From Prevotellaceae bacterium (GTDB lineage: Bacteria; Bacteroidota; Bacteroidia; Bacteroidales; Bacteroidaceae): 15,300 bases of DNA. This document shows positions 14,101-15,300 of this stretch, piece after piece (the first letter of the stretch is position 1; every line of letters starts with the position of its first letter). The position numbers and the translations under genes are program-made. Below the pieces are notes generated by a model. The model saw only the letters and a program-made list of their open reading frames with translations. It was not told the origin of the DNA and did not search any database. Location of the stretch: NCBI GenBank assembly GCA_030523505.1, contig JAUNIK010000018.1:1-15300 (forward strand), read 5' to 3'.

Positions 14101-15300
14101 AGCACTCTGTCGGTGCTCAACCTCGCTTATTATCCAAACGAGCGTGGTCCTTACAACTTCAACCCAAACCTTAATTACGATGGTACTCTCAATAACCCAT
14201 CGCAGCATTGGGGAGGTATGATGCGTAAGATTGAGACATCCGACTTTGAAACAGCCAATATTGAATATATCGAGTTCTGGATGCTCGATCCATTCATCTA
14301 CTCACGCCGTGACGGAACAGCTTCGCAATATGGCGGCGACCTCTACTTCAACCTCGGTGAGGTGAGTGAGGATGTGCTCCGCGATGGTAAGAAATTCTAT
14401 GAGGCAGGTATGCCTGTTGACGGTTCTTCGACATTCACCACTACACAGTGGGGTAAGATTCCGCAGCAAGCAACCGTCACCTATGCTTTCGCCACCACTG
14501 ATGGTTCACGCGAGAAGCAGGATGTGGGTTTCAATGGTCTTACCGACGATGAAGAACGCAACTGGTCTGCATATCAGGATTTCCTCTCTGAAATTCAGGG
14601 AAAGGTCAGTGCTGCCGTTTGGGATTCCATCTACAACGACCCTGCTAACGACGACTACCACTATTTCCGTGGTTCTGACTACGACCGAATGGAGGCTTCT
14701 ATCCTGCGTCGTTACAAGCACATCAACAATCCTCAGGGCAACTCGCCTGACACCAAGAACCGTACCGAGTCGTACGATACATCATATAAGACAACCCCTG
14801 ATGTAGAGGATATCAACCAGGACTATACTCTGAACGAATACGAAAAATACTTCCAGTATCATGTCTCTATCCGTCCGGAGGATCTTGTCGTGGGCCAGAA
14901 CTATATCGTTGACAAGCGTGAGACATCGCCTAAACTACGCAATGGCAATGAGGAGGAAGCGACATGGTATCAGTTCCGTATCCCTGTCGATGCGTGGGAG
15001 GCAAAGGTGGGTAGTATCGCCGATTTCACCTCTATCCGCTTCATGCGAATGTTCATGACAGGTTTCGAGAAACCGCTCGTGCTCCGTTTCGGTTCGCTCG
15101 ACCTTGTTCGTGGTGAGTGGCGTGTATATGAGCAGAACCTCGAGAATACATCAGGTATCGGTCGCATGGATGTATCGGCAGTGAACATTGAAGAGAACAA
15201 CGACAAGACACCTGTGAACTACACCCTTCCTCCAGGCATCAAGCGAGCACAAGACCCAACACAGCCACAGCTTGTGGAAAGCAACGAACAGGCGTTGTCG
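11152..15300 (+). CDS. sprA: SprA, type IX secretion outer-membrane translocon (N-terminal part)
   Basis: The first 1383 codons of a very large protein (SprA/Sov proteins have about 2400 residues); the frame is still open at the window edge. SprA is the outer-membrane barrel pore through which the type IX system exports folded proteins; it is also needed for gliding in gliding relatives. The GTG start gives MKTLKIDGLK and a signal peptide ending near residue 30 (SFAAYA); an ATG at 11203 is an alternative. After a charged, low-complexity stretch (about 37-95) come typical SprA segments: ARWKVQRTMP, DLKRPDNIKQDVEYN, PLVMTYEEY, FDLGPAEKIFGPGGV, INMNMTAKVGDKVNMNLNYN, WRLMMKNVY and DYSVDYSSGEVTILN. 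No internal stop was met on reading through. It lies 31 bases after ruvA. Confidence 0.95.
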   Translation, partial: MKTLKIDGLKNSKAHITMIAMLILSFAAYAMSLPQDDNRRHFGSSARKTATSDPRTDDQKAADKSRTDRLSAAQQRTKQAMQESNTQKRDVLEQPILENEDSIPDSLLNARWKVQRTMPITVDDLDQNAMDLKRPDNIKQDVEYNDTMGYYVIGTKMAGTYVQTPLVMTYEEYAKWSEKQMLDKMFRAKNDAIFVAQGKEKFDFTDMHFDLGPAEKIFGPGGVRVTTQGTAELKFGATMKNTQNPSLPIRRRKTTTIDFDEKINMNMTAKVGDKVNMNLNYNTDATFDYDAQNMKLKYDGKEDEMIKLVEAGNVSFPSNSSLVRGASSLFGLRSDWQFGKLKLQSVVSQKKSASKSVSSQGGTQLTPFEIDVANYDENRHFFLSHYFHDHYDASMRTLPNVMTGVAINRIEIWVTNTTGTTTNTRNLVALTDLAEPDHISNPRWHGGMLPVPANGANDEYQTMVDEYRDARDINQTSTILDGIGDFEGGTDYEKLEKARLLTSSEYSLNAALGYVTLNAGLRTDQVLAVAYEYTYGGVTYQVGEFTSDISDVNSALFVKSLKNTSNHPRQGNWRLMMKNVYKISSRLNKEKFRLDVKFQSDTAGVYLSYIPEPQVKNDKLIKFLGADRLDNNNKAHSNGYFDYVEGYTVRNGCVFMPSAEPFGQYIYDNLVAKGVAPQVAERYAFTELYDSTKTVAKQIAEKDKYILQGQYKGSRDNVISVGATNIPQGSVVVTAGGMTLVEGTDYSVDYSSGEVTILNQSIIDAGTNINVSLESNTDYGQSRKTMFGVNWEYDFSKNFQMSGTLQHISEQALTTKVSMGSEPLNNTIWGVNINWKKESQWLTNMLDAIPFLHVTQPSNISFQGEFAQLIAGQSHGTQDNASYLDDFENTKSTIDISTPSSWIISSVPSMFKESQDKNTLQSGFNRALLSWYNVDPLFTRRSSSLTQAPIKRDLVQLSNHYVREVYVRELYPNRDQSSYNGATSTLSVLNLAYYPNERGPYNFNPNLNYDGTLNNPSQHWGGMMRKIETSDFETANIEYIEFWMLDPFIYSRRDGTASQYGGDLYFNLGEVSEDVLRDGKKFYEAGMPVDGSSTFTTTQWGKIPQQATVTYAFATTDGSREKQDVGFNGLTDDEERNWSAYQDFLSEIQGKVSAAVWDSIYNDPANDDYHYFRGSDYDRMEASILRRYKHINNPQGNSPDTKNRTESYDTSYKTTPDVEDINQDYTLNEYEKYFQYHVSIRPEDLVVGQNYIVDKRETSPKLRNGNEEEATWYQFRIPVDAWEAKVGSIADFTSIRFMRMFMTGFEKPLVLRFGSLDLVRGEWRVYEQNLENTSGIGRMDVSAVNIEENNDKTPVNYTLPPGIKRAQDPTQPQLVESNEQALS

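Overview
The window looks like chromosomal DNA from a Bacteroidota species, most likely Prevotellaceae. The signs are a dimeric (alpha2-type) glycyl-tRNA synthetase, a one-step meso-diaminopimelate dehydrogenase, a ruvA-sprA gene pair (SprA is the type IX secretion outer-membrane pore), Bacteroidota-type lipoprotein features, and promoters of the TTTG / TAnnTTTG form. The genus is an inference from gene content; no rRNA or tRNA gene is visible.

Layout: (1) 1-664 has no convincing gene but is rich in structure: palindromes at 5-68, six alternately oriented copies of a 17-bp repeat at 221-446, a perfect 10-bp inverted repeat at 495-517, and A/T tracts phased with the DNA helix at 546-656. (2) 665-2810, minus strand: a response regulator followed by its PhoR-like sensor kinase. 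(3) 3075-6691, plus strand: glycyl-tRNA synthetase, an FKBP-type prolyl isomerase lipoprotein and a MATE exporter, with 15- and 20-base gaps, probably one transcript ending at a hairpin at 6676-6712. (4) 6736-9997, minus strand: diaminopimelate dehydrogenase with a textbook promoter, then a two-gene set encoding an exported plant-BSP-family metallopeptidase and an exported (alpha/alpha)6-barrel glycosidase. (5) 10494 to the right edge, plus strand: ruvA, then the first 1383 codons of sprA, which runs out of the window.

Most of the window is core housekeeping: translation, Holliday-junction processing, cell-wall precursor synthesis and secretion. The accessory part is the secreted peptidase/glycosidase pair, which may act together on glycoprotein or another protein-bound glycan. 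Neither protein ends in a recognisable type IX C-terminal signal, so they are probably periplasmic rather than SprA cargo.

I found no complete undescribed system. The strongest unexplained signal is the left-hand gene-free region with its paired 17-bp repeat array. Next come a shared AT-rich inverted motif flanking the two-component operon and a Shine-Dalgarno-like GGAGG buried in a GC-rich hairpin just before sprA. Promoters, hairpins and functions were read by eye; no folding energy or database search was run.
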